In this document: positions 49,649-59,200 of the stretch, piece by piece
Numbering within the stretch: the stretch's first letter is position 1
Layout: each line of letters opens with the position of its first letter
DNA from: Psychrobacter sp. 1044
GTDB lineage: Bacteria > Pseudomonadota > Gammaproteobacteria > Pseudomonadales > Moraxellaceae
Reading direction: 5' to 3'
NCBI RefSeq assembly: GCF_904846525.1
Contig: NZ_CAJHAZ010000012.1
Coordinates: 1 to 64,000, forward strand
Length of the DNA: 64,000 nucleotides
Notes under the pieces: model-generated
The model's input: only the letters and a program-made list of their open reading frames with translations
Told to the model about the DNA's origin: nothing
The model's database searches: none
Made by a program: the position numbers and the translations under genes

Positions 49649-51112
49649 ATGAATAAGAGAAAAGACTACCTATTAACGGATAATGGCGTGAAGTCTATCG
49701 CTAAGCAGTCGGCACCCGATAAAGTCGCCCGTCATAGCGATGGTAATAGCCTATATCTGATACAACACCCCAACGGCTCATTATTTTGGCAAATGTCATA
49801 CCGCTATCAATCGGATAAAGACATTCAGCCCAAACAAAAAACCTATCAAATCGGTATCTATAAATCATCAAAGCAAGCCATTGACGCCTCATTCAAGCCG
49901 CAAGTGTCGCTAAAGCAAGCGCGTATCGAGCGTGACAAGGCAAAGGCGCTACTCGCTGATGGTATCGACCCCACCGCCCGTAAAGGTGCTGAGAAAAATA
50001 ACTTTGAGCAAAAGGACTTATTCAAAGCCATTGCCAAAAGTTATATCGATGAAAAATCTAAGACCACCACTAAGAATGTGCAAAAGCTGCAAGGATTCTT
50101 AGACAATCATATTTTAAAGCACTTAGGCTCATACCCTATTGGGGCGATCACCGCGCAAGATATTATTAAGACAGGGCTTGCCATTCAAGCGAGCTTTGAG
50201 CAGCAAGGCAAACACACCTCAGAAACCGCGCATAAGTGCATGGGGCTGATTAGTTCTATCTTTGAGTACGCTATCAATACGCTGGGCTATGATATTACTA
50301 ACCTTGCCATTGGACGTAATAAAGCACTCAGACCGCATAAAGCCGAACGCATGAAGGCGGTAGAGCAGCACCAATTCCCCGACCTACTCCGCAACATTGA
50401 CCAATATATTAGCAATCACCCAAACGCACACGCGCAGACCGTAGCAGGGTTACAGCTTATGACGCTGTGCTTTGTGCGTACTAAAGAGCTAAGGCACTTT
50501 GAGTGGTCAGAGATTGATTATCATAAAAGCGTGTGGCGTATTCCAGCCGCCAAAATGAAGATGCGCCAAGATCATATTATCCCGCTATCACCACAAGCGA
50601 TGGCGATCATTGAGCGTATGCGCCCACTGACTGAGCAGACGGGCTATGTGTTCTATAACTTTGAGTCAAACAAGCCCTATAGTGAAGCATGGTTCAATCA
50701 GGCACTACAGCGTATGGGCTATACAGGTGACCCCTACCCCAAGATGACAGGTCACGGCTTTAGGCAGCTTGCCAGCACAGGACTGTATGAGCTGCAATTT
50801 TCTGAAAGTTTGATAGAGATACAACTCGCTCACTTAGAGCAATCGAGCGTGAGAAGGCGCTATGACTTATCAGAGCATTTAGCCGAGCGCCAAATGATGA
50901 TGCACCGCTGGGCGAACTATCTTGATGACCTACGCGCTGGCAAGACGGTTAGCTTTGATTTATTGACTCCTGATGAACTCGCTAAGGAAATGGATAGCCG
51001 CAATGAGCAAGCGACTGATATAGCGCTGCATGATAAAGACATACTGATAAAGAGCTTACAGGCGCAAGGCGTATCACCTGAGGTACTGGCCAAACTTGCC
51101 GAGCAGCTTTAA
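49649..51112 (+). CDS. P4-type tyrosine recombinase (integrase)
   Basis: The 487-aa integrase has an N-terminal DUF4102-like arm-binding domain (about residues 5-95), a core-binding helical domain (about 120-215) and the catalytic domain. The catalytic residues are Arg277 (FVRTKELRHFEW), Lys302 or Lys304, His369-x-x-Arg372 (GHGFRQLAS), His395 and Tyr405 (RRRYDL). An extra C-terminal helix (about 450-487) follows. Position next to tRNA-Arg fits site-specific integration there. Confidence 0.94.
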   Translation: MNKRKDYLLTDNGVKSIAKQSAPDKVARHSDGNSLYLIQHPNGSLFWQMSYRYQSDKDIQPKQKTYQIGIYKSSKQAIDASFKPQVSLKQARIERDKAKALLADGIDPTARKGAEKNNFEQKDLFKAIAKSYIDEKSKTTTKNVQKLQGFLDNHILKHLGSYPIGAITAQDIIKTGLAIQASFEQQGKHTSETAHKCMGLISSIFEYAINTLGYDITNLAIGRNKALRPHKAERMKAVEQHQFPDLLRNIDQYISNHPNAHAQTVAGLQLMTLCFVRTKELRHFEWSEIDYHKSVWRIPAAKMKMRQDHIIPLSPQAMAIIERMRPLTEQTGYVFYNFESNKPYSEAWFNQALQRMGYTGDPYPKMTGHGFRQLASTGLYELQFSESLIEIQLAHLEQSSVRRRYDLSEHLAERQMMMHRWANYLDDLRAGKTVSFDLLTPDELAKEMDSRNEQATDIALHDKDILIKSLQAQGVSPEVLAKLAEQL

Positions 51113-51177
51113 CAACAGCTTTTAACAACATGACGCATCAGCCCAAACGCATAAAAATATCAATATGCCATAAAACA

Positions 51178-51200
51178 GCACTGACAAAACTGACGAAACC
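51178..51200 (+). repeat. Left copy of the 23-bp inverted repeat
   Basis: A perfect inverted partner lies at 56101-56123. The unit consists of two tandem ACTGACRAA-type blocks followed by ACC (starts GCACTGACAAAACTGACGAA). It lies between the integrase stop and the AT-rich gene. See the related copies at 55878 and 56174. Confidence 0.8.
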
Positions 51201-51292
51201 TATTGGTAAGCGCGATATAACAGACAAAACCGAACATGATAGCGTCAGTCGCTGTCATAACCGATTGCAAGGCTAGGACTAATTACCCGAAC

Positions 51293-51359
51293 GACAGCCA
51301 CCGCACCCTTAGCTGTCAGCGCCTTGCTCCTATTTTGCTTTAGGGGTGTGAGGGTGCGG
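51293..51359 (+). promoter_or_regulatory. Candidate RNA switch masking the ribosome-binding site
   Basis: CCGCACCCT (51301-51309) is a perfect complement of AGGGTGCGG (51351-51359), which holds the ribosome-binding site and abuts the ATG at 51360. The same left arm lies in the loop of an alternative hairpin GACAGC/GCTGTC (51293-51317). The two folds exclude one another. No ligand or family is recognised. Confidence 0.4.
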
Positions 51360-52160
51360 ATGATGGACTATAAGAATAAAAAAATTAGTATGGAAGATGT
51401 TAATAAAGACATATATCTAGCTATGGCTAATAGTCTGAAATTTCCACTAAATGAAATAGTAGCGTGGGCTATATTTGGTGATAATACATTTGTAAATGAA
51501 AATGCTCTGTTATATTCAAACTATGCTGATACAACTTTAGATAATGCTCTAATTAATGAATCACATTTAGAACTAATGAACACCATTGAGCAAGATATAA
51601 AACAATGTATAGATGAAAATACTGATAACGTTGATTTTTCAACCATGCACAGTACCAACGAGGGTATAAACAATATATTAGACATATTTTTACCAGCTAA
51701 GTGTCAAGAACTTACTTTATTACTTCGTCAGAAAGATAGTATTTTTAGAGGCTTACCTATTTGGTGGGCAGCTTTAGTAATAGCGTATAGAGAACTGGCA
51801 ATTTTTGCTTATAAAAATGGTAGCTATTACTTAGCAATGCAGTTCAGTGAGTCTTGTAATGAATGCCAGTCACAAATGATGTTTAAAAATATAGCTTTTA
51901 TTAAGGCTTATCAAGAGAAGTTATCCAATATAAATAAGACAAACAGTATTACTGGATGGAAAGGAATTGTGGAAAAGCAAAGAAGAAGATATTTAGAAAT
52001 AGACAGACAATACTCCAAAAAATTAGGTAGAAAAACATATATTAAAGATGCCGCAGAATTTATTTATTTTAACCATAATGACTTTAACATGGGATTTGAA
52101 ACCATTCGTGACCATCTAAGTGCAGCTAGAAACGGAGTTTTCACTAATAATGGAAAATAG
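51360..52160 (+). CDS. Hypothetical protein, AT-rich island cargo
   Basis: The 266-aa product is unknown to me. It is mostly helical with a hydrophobic centre (LPIWWAALVIAYRELAIFAY, about residues 130-149) and a basic C-terminal half (VEKQRRRYLEIDRQYSKKLG), ending in a helical segment like a DNA-binding fold (YIKDAAEFIYFNHNDF). Lys, Asn and Ile content and codon use are more AT-rich than in all neighbours, suggesting separate acquisition. I start at 51360 behind GAGGG; a frame 12 codons longer exists. A role in regulation or phage defence is possible but unsupported. Confidence 0.7.
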   Translation: MMDYKNKKISMEDVNKDIYLAMANSLKFPLNEIVAWAIFGDNTFVNENALLYSNYADTTLDNALINESHLELMNTIEQDIKQCIDENTDNVDFSTMHSTNEGINNILDIFLPAKCQELTLLLRQKDSIFRGLPIWWAALVIAYRELAIFAYKNGSYYLAMQFSESCNECQSQMMFKNIAFIKAYQEKLSNINKTNSITGWKGIVEKQRRRYLEIDRQYSKKLGRKTYIKDAAEFIYFNHNDFNMGFETIRDHLSAARNGVFTNNGK

Positions 52161-52268
52161 GGTATGCGGCGCATAACTATTCCCTATTACTAACCCCATC
52201 CGTAACATTCATCTCATAGCAACCCGCCATTACTGGCAACTCCCTTAACCGCTATGAGGTGAAATAAC

Positions 52269-52544
52269 ATGAAGTTAGCAGATAAACATCTAAGAATGGC
52301 AGACCTTGCCAACCAGCCAGCGCGAACCGCTAAGACCTATACTACAAAGTCAGGTCAGCAGCGCACCGTCACCGCCAAAGCCGCCACACGCGGTATCACT
52401 GGCTTTAGCGCCAAACACATCTACCATCTAATCAATCAAGATAAATTCCCAGCCCCCGTAAAAATCGGACGGGCTAGTCTGTGGCGCTTGTCTGAAATCA
52501 ATAGCTGGCTTGCCAGTCACACCTCAACTGCTAGCGAGGTGTAA
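52269..52544 (+). CDS. AlpA-family helix-turn-helix regulator
   Basis: The 91-aa product has an extended basic N-terminus and the AlpA/MerR-like excisionase core: FSAKHIYHLINQDKFPAPVK (about residues 53-72), then GRASLWRLSEINSWL. In P4-like elements AlpA-type proteins regulate integrase expression or act in excision. AGGTG precedes the ATG closely. It is followed 3 bp later by the next gene, so it heads a compact operon with the primase. Confidence 0.85.
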   Translation: MKLADKHLRMADLANQPARTAKTYTTKSGQQRTVTAKAATRGITGFSAKHIYHLINQDKFPAPVKIGRASLWRLSEINSWLASHTSTASEV

Positions 52545-52547
52545 GCC

Positions 52548-52820
52548 ATGAGCCAACCCAACGACATTCTAGCGCCACAACTGGTATCAGTGGACATCTA
52601 CACGCTATGCCATGTTGATGACTACATTCAGGACGTATCAAATGATTGTGAGCATCTAGCCTATGCCTTGAACCTGATTGAAACAGCCGATCCAGCCAGC
52701 AAGGGCGTGATTGTGGCGGTACGTTCTGCGCTACTGGCACATAGCGAACACGCTTGCAAAATGAGTGCGGATATTATGGGCAAGTTAATCACACAAGACG
52801 AGGTATCAATCAATGAGTAA
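52548..52820 (+). CDS. Hypothetical small protein (tandem paralogue 1)
   Basis: The 90-aa helical acidic protein shares a pattern with its downstream neighbour: LAYALNLIE..SKGVIVAVRSALLAHSEHA here against LALALQAV..SGGVISAVIMALSGHDATI there. The two probably arose by tandem duplication. It has no membrane helix or known domain. The end overlaps the next gene by eight bases, consistent with coupling. Confidence 0.6.
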   Translation: MSQPNDILAPQLVSVDIYTLCHVDDYIQDVSNDCEHLAYALNLIETADPASKGVIVAVRSALLAHSEHACKMSADIMGKLITQDEVSINE

Positions 52821-53064
52821 TCAAATAGCCGTATCAGCCGATCATTTAGAGCATATCAATGAGCAGATGGTTTTATTGTCTCTTGATACCAGTCAGTTAG
52901 CGTTAGCATTGCAAGCGGTACAAGTAGATTGCGCGGTATCAGGTGGCGTAATTAGTGCGGTCATCATGGCGCTATCAGGTCATGACGCCACCATTGAGGA
53001 CATAGCCGACCAGCTAGACGGCATGTTATCAGCAGTAGAAAAGGAGGTGATCAGCCATGAGTGA
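52813..53064 (+). CDS. Hypothetical small protein (tandem paralogue 2)
   Basis: The 83-aa acidic helical protein is related to the 90-aa product just upstream (shared LALxL, G(V)I.AV..AL..H and D(I)..(L/K)L spacing) but diverged. It overlaps both neighbours by eight bases. Family is unknown; position before a primase is typical of small accessory proteins of phage satellites. Confidence 0.6.
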   Translation: MSNQIAVSADHLEHINEQMVLLSLDTSQLALALQAVQVDCAVSGGVISAVIMALSGHDATIEDIADQLDGMLSAVEKEVISHE

Positions 53065-53575
53065 GAATAACAAAACCAATCTAAAACCCCACCACGGGCA
53101 GCACAGCGACAAGCACACAGATAAACGCGGCTTATTACTGAGCTTTATTATCTTTATGGCATGGGTGGCGGCTATTGGCTTGCTTATCGGCTTACTACTG
53201 TCATTGATAGCTTGCCAGCCAGTACAACCAAAACAGATTGCAAGTGATGGTAACAGCCGTTATCATAGCCCCACAGCAATACGTTCAGGGGCAAAGCCAA
53301 GTCCTCAATCTTTGGCTATTTTTGTGTCTAAAACCGACCTGATTAACACCCAGCAAGTTACCACGGACATGAATAACAGTTTGACAAGTAGTAATCGTTA
53401 TACCTATGACACTGGACACAGTGCCGTACGTTATGACGGGTTAAGTGAACCTAATACAATACCCTTTTTGGGGAATAAGTTCCGTCGTCTGAACGCGATT
53501 GTTAATGACCCGTTTTACCCTTTTTTCATGTTCGACCACAAACACACTAAACGTTCAGGAGGCTATCATGCCTAA
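53057..53575 (+). CDS. Hypothetical membrane-anchored protein
   Basis: The 172-aa product has a His/Lys-rich N-terminal tail (residues 1-24), one long hydrophobic stretch (about 25-52) and a polar remainder. LIACQP at residues 50-55 could serve as a lipobox (Cys53), though the long N-terminus also fits a simple anchor. Start codon follows AAGGAGGTGA. The 3' end carries the ribosome-binding site of the next gene and overlaps it by eight bases. Confidence 0.55.
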   Translation: MSENNKTNLKPHHGQHSDKHTDKRGLLLSFIIFMAWVAAIGLLIGLLLSLIACQPVQPKQIASDGNSRYHSPTAIRSGAKPSPQSLAIFVSKTDLINTQQVTTDMNNSLTSSNRYTYDTGHSAVRYDGLSEPNTIPFLGNKFRRLNAIVNDPFYPFFMFDHKHTKRSGGYHA

Positions 53576-53804
53576 TTCAATCCGCACGACCTCAAACACA
53601 CAAACCCCTACCAATAGCCCCCCAGCCACCTTTAAAGCTGGTGATGCCGTGCTATGCCCGTCTATTGATAATGACAGCCCTAAAACCTTTTTAGAGGCTC
53701 AGGTCGCCTTTGCTCAGTCAAAGCATGGCAAGCGTAAGAGCTACTACAAGAAGTATAGAGCCACACGCAAGCCGAACCAGTCACAAGCAAGGGGGACTAA
53801 ATGA
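53568..53804 (+). CDS. Small basic hypothetical protein
   Basis: The 78-aa product has a Thr/Pro/Asn-rich N-terminus and a very basic C-terminus (KHGKRKSYYKKYRATRKPNQ), suggesting nucleic-acid contact. I start at 53568 because CAGGAGG lies seven bases upstream; a frame 23 codons longer has none. It overlaps the primase start by four bases (ATGA), so the two are probably translated together. Confidence 0.6.
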   Translation: MPNSIRTTSNTQTPTNSPPATFKAGDAVLCPSIDNDSPKTFLEAQVAFAQSKHGKRKSYYKKYRATRKPNQSQARGTK

Positions 53805-56101
53805 CCACCACACCAACAGACAGCCAAGAAAAAACCCATGCGGACAACATGGGCAGTTTCATTGGCTATATTGCTGATATTGAAAATGCGACACCTGAAC
53901 AGCGCGCGCAAGATGCAACTATCAGCCAGTTAGACAGCTTGCAAGATGATTTAAACCTACCAACCAATCATATAGATAATACACGTTATCTACACGCTGA
54001 TATTAGCATGAGGGGCGCCAATAGCAAAGGCGATAGACTACCTAATACTAAAGGCAGGTATGGCCTTGTTATGGTCAATAATAAAGCCGAACCCATCAAC
54101 ATAGCAGCACGCACGCCAAACAATGATAACGAGCCGCCTATTATATCGGACACCACACAGCCTAGCGCGTATGCTATTGGGCCAATGAGCCGTGATAGTG
54201 ACTGGTGGCTAGTGACCAGTTTAAGCGATCAAGTCACGCTATATGCAGCCCTTGCAATGATTGATAGTAAGGTGACTGTGTTTGCATGCCTTAATCAAAA
54301 TATGTTTGATATGACGTTAAAACATCTTAGCAAGGTCAAAACCATTCATATCATAGACACGGCCCAGCACAAAGACGCATTAACCAGCCGTTTAGAAGGT
54401 GTGAATGCTATTGCTCATATCACGATAGATACCATCATTAGCAGACTGAATGAAGGTGACTTGATAGGCGACCTTCTTACGGATGCGGACACTATCGACT
54501 TGCAAGCACTAGGCAAACCAAAGCCGAAACCTATCAGTCAAACCTTGCCACCAGTTAAGACACTCACAAGCGCCATGATGCCCAAACTGCTATGGGATTA
54601 TGCCTCAAATTGTGCTGAGCGCTTGAGCGTACCGATTGAGTATGTGCTAATGCCCGTGATGGTGTCGCTAGGTAGCTTGATAGGCTCGAAGCTAAGCATC
54701 TATCCAAAGATGTACGATAACTGGGAGGTTGTGCCAAACTTCTATGGTGCAATCGTAGGCAATCCATCGAGTAAGAAATCACCGTCATTATCTGAGGGAT
54801 TAAAGCCACTATCACATTTAGTCTCGCTCGCTAAAGATAAGTACAATGAGGACAAGCTTGAGCATAACACCCAAAAAGAGCTAAACAAGCACATGACAAA
54901 GGCAGCTGAGAAGCAGCTCAGTGACCTTGCTAAAAAGCTCGCGACCCAAGCTGATGATGATACTGAAATCAGTCAAGAGGATCTCAAAGCCAAAGCACAA
55001 GAGTTGGCAGAGGCAAAGCAGAGTGATGAGCTGATACCTGAGATTAAACGCTATGTGACTGATGACGGTACGATTGAGAGTATCGGAGAGCTTGAGAGCA
55101 AACACAAAAACGGTATGCTGGTGAAGCGTGATGAGCTGACAGGTTGGCTTGCGTCATTAGAGAGTGAGAGCAATCAACAAGCGCGATCATTCTATCTTGA
55201 GGGCTTTAACGGCTTAGGTAGCTTTCAAGTGGATAGAATAGGTCGCGGCTCAGTGTTTGTCGACACTCATTGTCTATCGGTCATTGGTGGCATACAGCCT
55301 GACAAGCTCGAGTATTATTTATCTAAGACGATGAAGGGCTTAGGTAATGACGGACTTATTCAACGCTTTCAGTTGATGGTTTATCCTGATCCCCTACCTA
55401 ATAGCAAAGAGCGTGACTTACCACCTGACAAGCAAAGCCGTGATGCTATCTATGACTTGTTTGAAACCATCGATAGTATGCAGCTAGGCGACTTCATGCG
55501 CTACGGTGCAAACCCCATTGATGAGTACCACAAGCGCCCCTATTACCGCTTTAATGATGAGGCTTATCAAGAATTTATGAGTTGGTATGATGCGCTTAAG
55601 CTCAGAGCTGGTGACGCTGAACATAGTGTCATAGCTGAACATCTTATCAAGTATGCTAAAACAGTGCCGTCATTAGCGCTAGTGTTTCATCTAGTCGATT
55701 GTATCGAACATGGCACGTCTTTAGGTGCAGTCAACATGAACGCACTCAGAGCAGCGCTGGCATGGTGTGAGGTATTAGAGAGTCACATGATGAGAATTTA
55801 TAGCACAGTGACCGATAGCGCCAATATCAAAGCGTCTTATTTAGCCGATAAAATAATGAAAATGGTCAGAAAGGGAACTGACAAAACTGACAAAACCGAT
55901 TGGATCAGTCATGGCTTTACGGCAAGGCAGCTCATCCGCAAAGGTTGGAAAGGCTTAACTGATGCTGATGACGTACTCAATGCGCTGGAAATATTAGTCG
56001 AAAATGACTGGTTAAGCTGGCAGGAAATACCAAGTACAGGACAAGGGGGCAGACCGACAGAGCGTTACTCTATCAACTCAAGATTGAGTGAGCTTTTATA
56101 G
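53801..56101 (+). CDS. DUF3987 primase/helicase-like replication protein
   Basis: The 766-aa product has an N-terminal region like a degenerate TOPRIM domain (about 80-215; SDWWLVTSLSDQVTLYAALA, IDSKVTVFACLNQN) and a DUF3987 ATPase domain with a Walker-like GAIVGNPSSKKSPS (316-329). A charged coiled coil (about 345-410), the DELTGWLASLESESN segment and a C-terminal winged-helix-like end complete it. DUF3987 proteins are common replication initiators of satellites and integrative elements. The segment GTDKTDKTDW is encoded by a copy of the 51178 repeat. Confidence 0.8.
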   Translation: MTTTPTDSQEKTHADNMGSFIGYIADIENATPEQRAQDATISQLDSLQDDLNLPTNHIDNTRYLHADISMRGANSKGDRLPNTKGRYGLVMVNNKAEPINIAARTPNNDNEPPIISDTTQPSAYAIGPMSRDSDWWLVTSLSDQVTLYAALAMIDSKVTVFACLNQNMFDMTLKHLSKVKTIHIIDTAQHKDALTSRLEGVNAIAHITIDTIISRLNEGDLIGDLLTDADTIDLQALGKPKPKPISQTLPPVKTLTSAMMPKLLWDYASNCAERLSVPIEYVLMPVMVSLGSLIGSKLSIYPKMYDNWEVVPNFYGAIVGNPSSKKSPSLSEGLKPLSHLVSLAKDKYNEDKLEHNTQKELNKHMTKAAEKQLSDLAKKLATQADDDTEISQEDLKAKAQELAEAKQSDELIPEIKRYVTDDGTIESIGELESKHKNGMLVKRDELTGWLASLESESNQQARSFYLEGFNGLGSFQVDRIGRGSVFVDTHCLSVIGGIQPDKLEYYLSKTMKGLGNDGLIQRFQLMVYPDPLPNSKERDLPPDKQSRDAIYDLFETIDSMQLGDFMRYGANPIDEYHKRPYYRFNDEAYQEFMSWYDALKLRAGDAEHSVIAEHLIKYAKTVPSLALVFHLVDCIEHGTSLGAVNMNALRAALAWCEVLESHMMRIYSTVTDSANIKASYLADKIMKMVRKGTDKTDKTDWISHGFTARQLIRKGWKGLTDADDVLNALEILVENDWLSWQEIPSTGQGGRPTERYSINSRLSELL
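55878..55905 (+). repeat. Internal copy of the repeat inside the primase gene
   Basis: ACTGACAAAACTGACAAAAC lies in frame and encodes the TDKTDK segment. It shares the tandem ACTGACAAA block with the copies at 51178, 56101 and 56174, plus an ACCGATTG tail also seen at about 51260. Confidence 0.7.
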
Positions 56102-56123
56102 GTTTCGTCAGTTTTGTCAGTGC
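56101..56123 (-). repeat. Right copy 1 of the 23-bp inverted repeat
   Basis: Exact inverted partner of 51178-51200, beginning at the last base of the primase stop codon. Confidence 0.8.
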
Positions 56124-56132
56124 AATATCTGG

Positions 56133-56160
56133 GCGTTATTGAAAAATAACGTCCTTTTTT
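56133..56160 (+). terminator. Terminator of the primase operon
   Basis: Stem GGCGTTATT / AATAACGTC-like (CGTTATT and AATAACG pair) with a short A-rich loop, followed by six T residues. Confidence 0.7.
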
Positions 56161-56173
56161 ATGCTATTTAGGA

Positions 56174-56196
56174 GGTTTTGTCAGTTTTGTCAGTGC
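56174..56196 (-). repeat. Right copy 2 of the 23-bp repeat
   Basis: Same orientation as 56101-56123 with one mismatch. The flanking CAGATAT is also shared, so the two right copies are a direct repeat 73 bp apart. The stretch between them contains a hairpin CGTTATT/AATAACG with a T-run (about 56133-56160), a likely terminator for the primase operon. Confidence 0.75.
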
Positions 56197-56282
56197 TATA
56201 TCTGAGCCTTACTAAAATTATTACATCAATCAAAAGACTAAACTGGCTCTGCTGCAAACAAACACTTTGAACAAACAGACCT

Positions 56283-59200
56283 TTAAGCGCCCAGCTTCGT
56301 ATCAAGCATCAATCGAATAAACTTTTTAAACTGGTTGGGATTAGATAGCAGATGCATGGTCATGCCCTCATAGGCTTCTTGGCTCTCAAATAGTGCGTCC
56401 ATAGCGGCATCAGGATAACCGCCTAACATAATCTGGTCGGTATTATTATTACTAAACTGTTTGACCACGATCTCGTTCTCAGTGACTTTATCCCAAATGG
56501 TGTTTTGAAAATTGATCATATCTTTATCGGTAAAGTCCTCGCCCGCGAATACCTCATTCAATCGATTGATGACTTTCGATAATAGCTCTTCTTTTTTATC
56601 TTTAGGCTTAGCGGTACCAGCGCCGCCACCCGCGTCAAGCTCGCCGCTACTCTCTTGTAGCTTTAGATCCTGCTGATAGAGCTTTGAGACACGGTAATGG
56701 CTCATCACGATATTACTTAAGTCGATATCGTCCTCATCACTGGCGCTTTCACGTAGTAGCGGCTGTAGGTTACGCGCGTATAGGCTGAGCTTCTCAAGAT
56801 CCTTGCTGTCATAATCGACTATTTGCGACATAAACTCATACTGACGGGTAAAGGTGCCGAGGTCTTTTTTGAAGATCTCAAGCTCGTCTTGCTTAATCTT
56901 AAAGCCTTTATAGTCGTTCTCAGCATTCGTAATGAGGACGACATCACCAGTGCCTTTGGTACGTTCAAGCATTGCCTTAGCGTGTTTTGCTTCTGTACGC
57001 GCCTCAAGATATTGCTTTTGCCATCGCTCAACCGCGGGCTTGCAGATATTGCTAATGGCGGCGTTAGATTTATTCTTACTATAAAACGCTTCAACGAGCT
57101 GTTCCACTTCACGCCATAGGAAAATACCGCTGGCGCGTAGTTTCTCAAAAAGGTCGTAAACCTTATCAGGGTCAGACACGTCCGCTAAAGTTGCGGTTTC
57201 ATAGTAGGGCTGAAAGGCGGCTAAAATATCGTTAGGATCATTAAAGAAGTCGAGGACAAAGGTGCCGCTTTCTGCTTTACCTTTATAGGTGCGGTTAAGC
57301 CGCGATAAGGTCTGGACGCAATCCACGCCTACTAGCTTCTTATCCACGTACATGGCGCACAGCTTGGGCTGGTCAAAGCCTGTCTGGAACTTGTTAGCCA
57401 CTAGCATCACTTGATAGTCATCGCTGTCAAAGGCTTTAGGTAGATCACGGCCTTTTAGCCCGATATTCATATTATGCTCGGTGAACTTCTCGCCAAGTAA
57501 GGCGCCGCTGTCAGGGTCATTATCAGTAAAGGTGACTTCACCTGAGAACGCGACCATGGCATTGATACCGCGATAACCGTGATTAGCGATATAGTTATCA
57601 AAAGCAAGCTTGTAGCGTACCGCTTCTTTACGAGAACCTGTCACTACCATCGCTTTGGCTTGCCCGCCTAGTAAGCCTTTAACATTATCATTAAAGTGCT
57701 CAATGATGACTCTGACCTTTTGCGCGATATTATAATCGTGGAGACGCACCCAGTTATTGAGCTTAATCTTAGCGCGGCGCGAATCGACCTCATTATCAGC
57801 GGCAAGCTTTTGCTGAAGCTGATAGACCACTTTATAGTTGGTGTAGTTTTTGAGCACATCTAAGATAAAGCCCTCTTCAATGGCTTGGCGCATCGAATAG
57901 ACATGATAGGACTCAGGCTTGTTATCTTTAGAGGCGGGCAAGTCAGGATTGGGCAAGCGCCCAAATAGCTCGATGGTTTTTGGCTTGGGTGTGGCGGTAA
58001 AGGCATAATAGCTGAGGTTCGGACTGTTACGGCGGGCGGCAAGTGTGGCATCCATCGCCTGATTGATGACATCCTCACCAGATAACGCGCTATCGACGCT
58101 CTTTTCTATATCGCCCGATACTAGCACTTCTTTGAGCTTAAGCGCGGTTGTGCCTGTCTGTGAGGAGTGCGCTTCATCGGCGATGATGGCATAGCGGCGC
58201 GACTTGAGCACACTTGAGTCTTCAATCGCTTTTAGGACGAAGGGAAAGGTCTGAATGGTGACAATGATAATCGGCTGTGAGTTGACTAGGGCACTAGCGA
58301 GCTGTTCAGACTTTGAGCCATCGCCTTCGTTTCTATTGATCTTACCGACCACGCCATCGGCATGTTCAAACTGGTAGATGGTGTCCTGTAGTTGGTCATC
58401 AAGTACGGTACGGTCAGTGATGACGATAACGGAGTGAAACTGTTTATCGCCGTCACGGTTATACAAGGTGGATAGCTGATGCGCTGTCCATGCGATAGAG
58501 TTGGACTTGCCTGATCCTGCGCTGTGCTGAATCAGATACCTTTGCCCAGCGCCCTCAGTAATGGCCGCATTGACCAATTTGGTCACCACATCCCACTGAT
58601 GATAGCGCGGAAACATCATAGTTTCCTTTTTAGACTTGCGACCAATTGCGTCTTCTTCTTCCTCTATCTGCAAGTGCATAAAATGCCCAAGGATCGATAG
58701 CAAGTTCTCTGGCGTGAGCACCTCGTTCCAGAGGTAATCGGTGGCATAACGGCTGCTATCGCTAGGCGTATCATTGCCCGCGCCGCCATCTTTAGTGCCT
58801 TTATTAAAGGGTAAAAAGTAGGTGCTGTTACCTGCCAGCTTGGTTGTCATATAGACTTCATACTGACTGACGGCAAAGTGCACCAATGCGCCACGCTTAA
58901 ACATTAGCAACGGCTCAGGTTTTTTAGTATCAGGGTCTTTTGGCAGGCGTGTCTTCTTATACTGGCTAATAGCGTTTTGTACCGATTGCTTAAACTCAGA
59001 CTTTAGCTCCATCGTCGTCACGGGTAAGCCATTGACGAATAAAACCACGTCAATACGGTTACGCTTAGCGACCTTGCCGTCAGTGCTGTCTTTTAAACTA
59101 GCATGCGGGCTATACACCACCTCAGGAACGACACGGCAGATATTGGCCTCATAGCGTGCCATAATTTCAGGATTGAGGCTATGCTCAGGCTTAAACTGGC

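Noticed and set aside
50878..50890. GCCGAGCGC match to the tRNA-Arg 3' end inside the integrase gene
   Set aside because: Only nine bases, within coding sequence; too short for an attachment core and at the wrong place.
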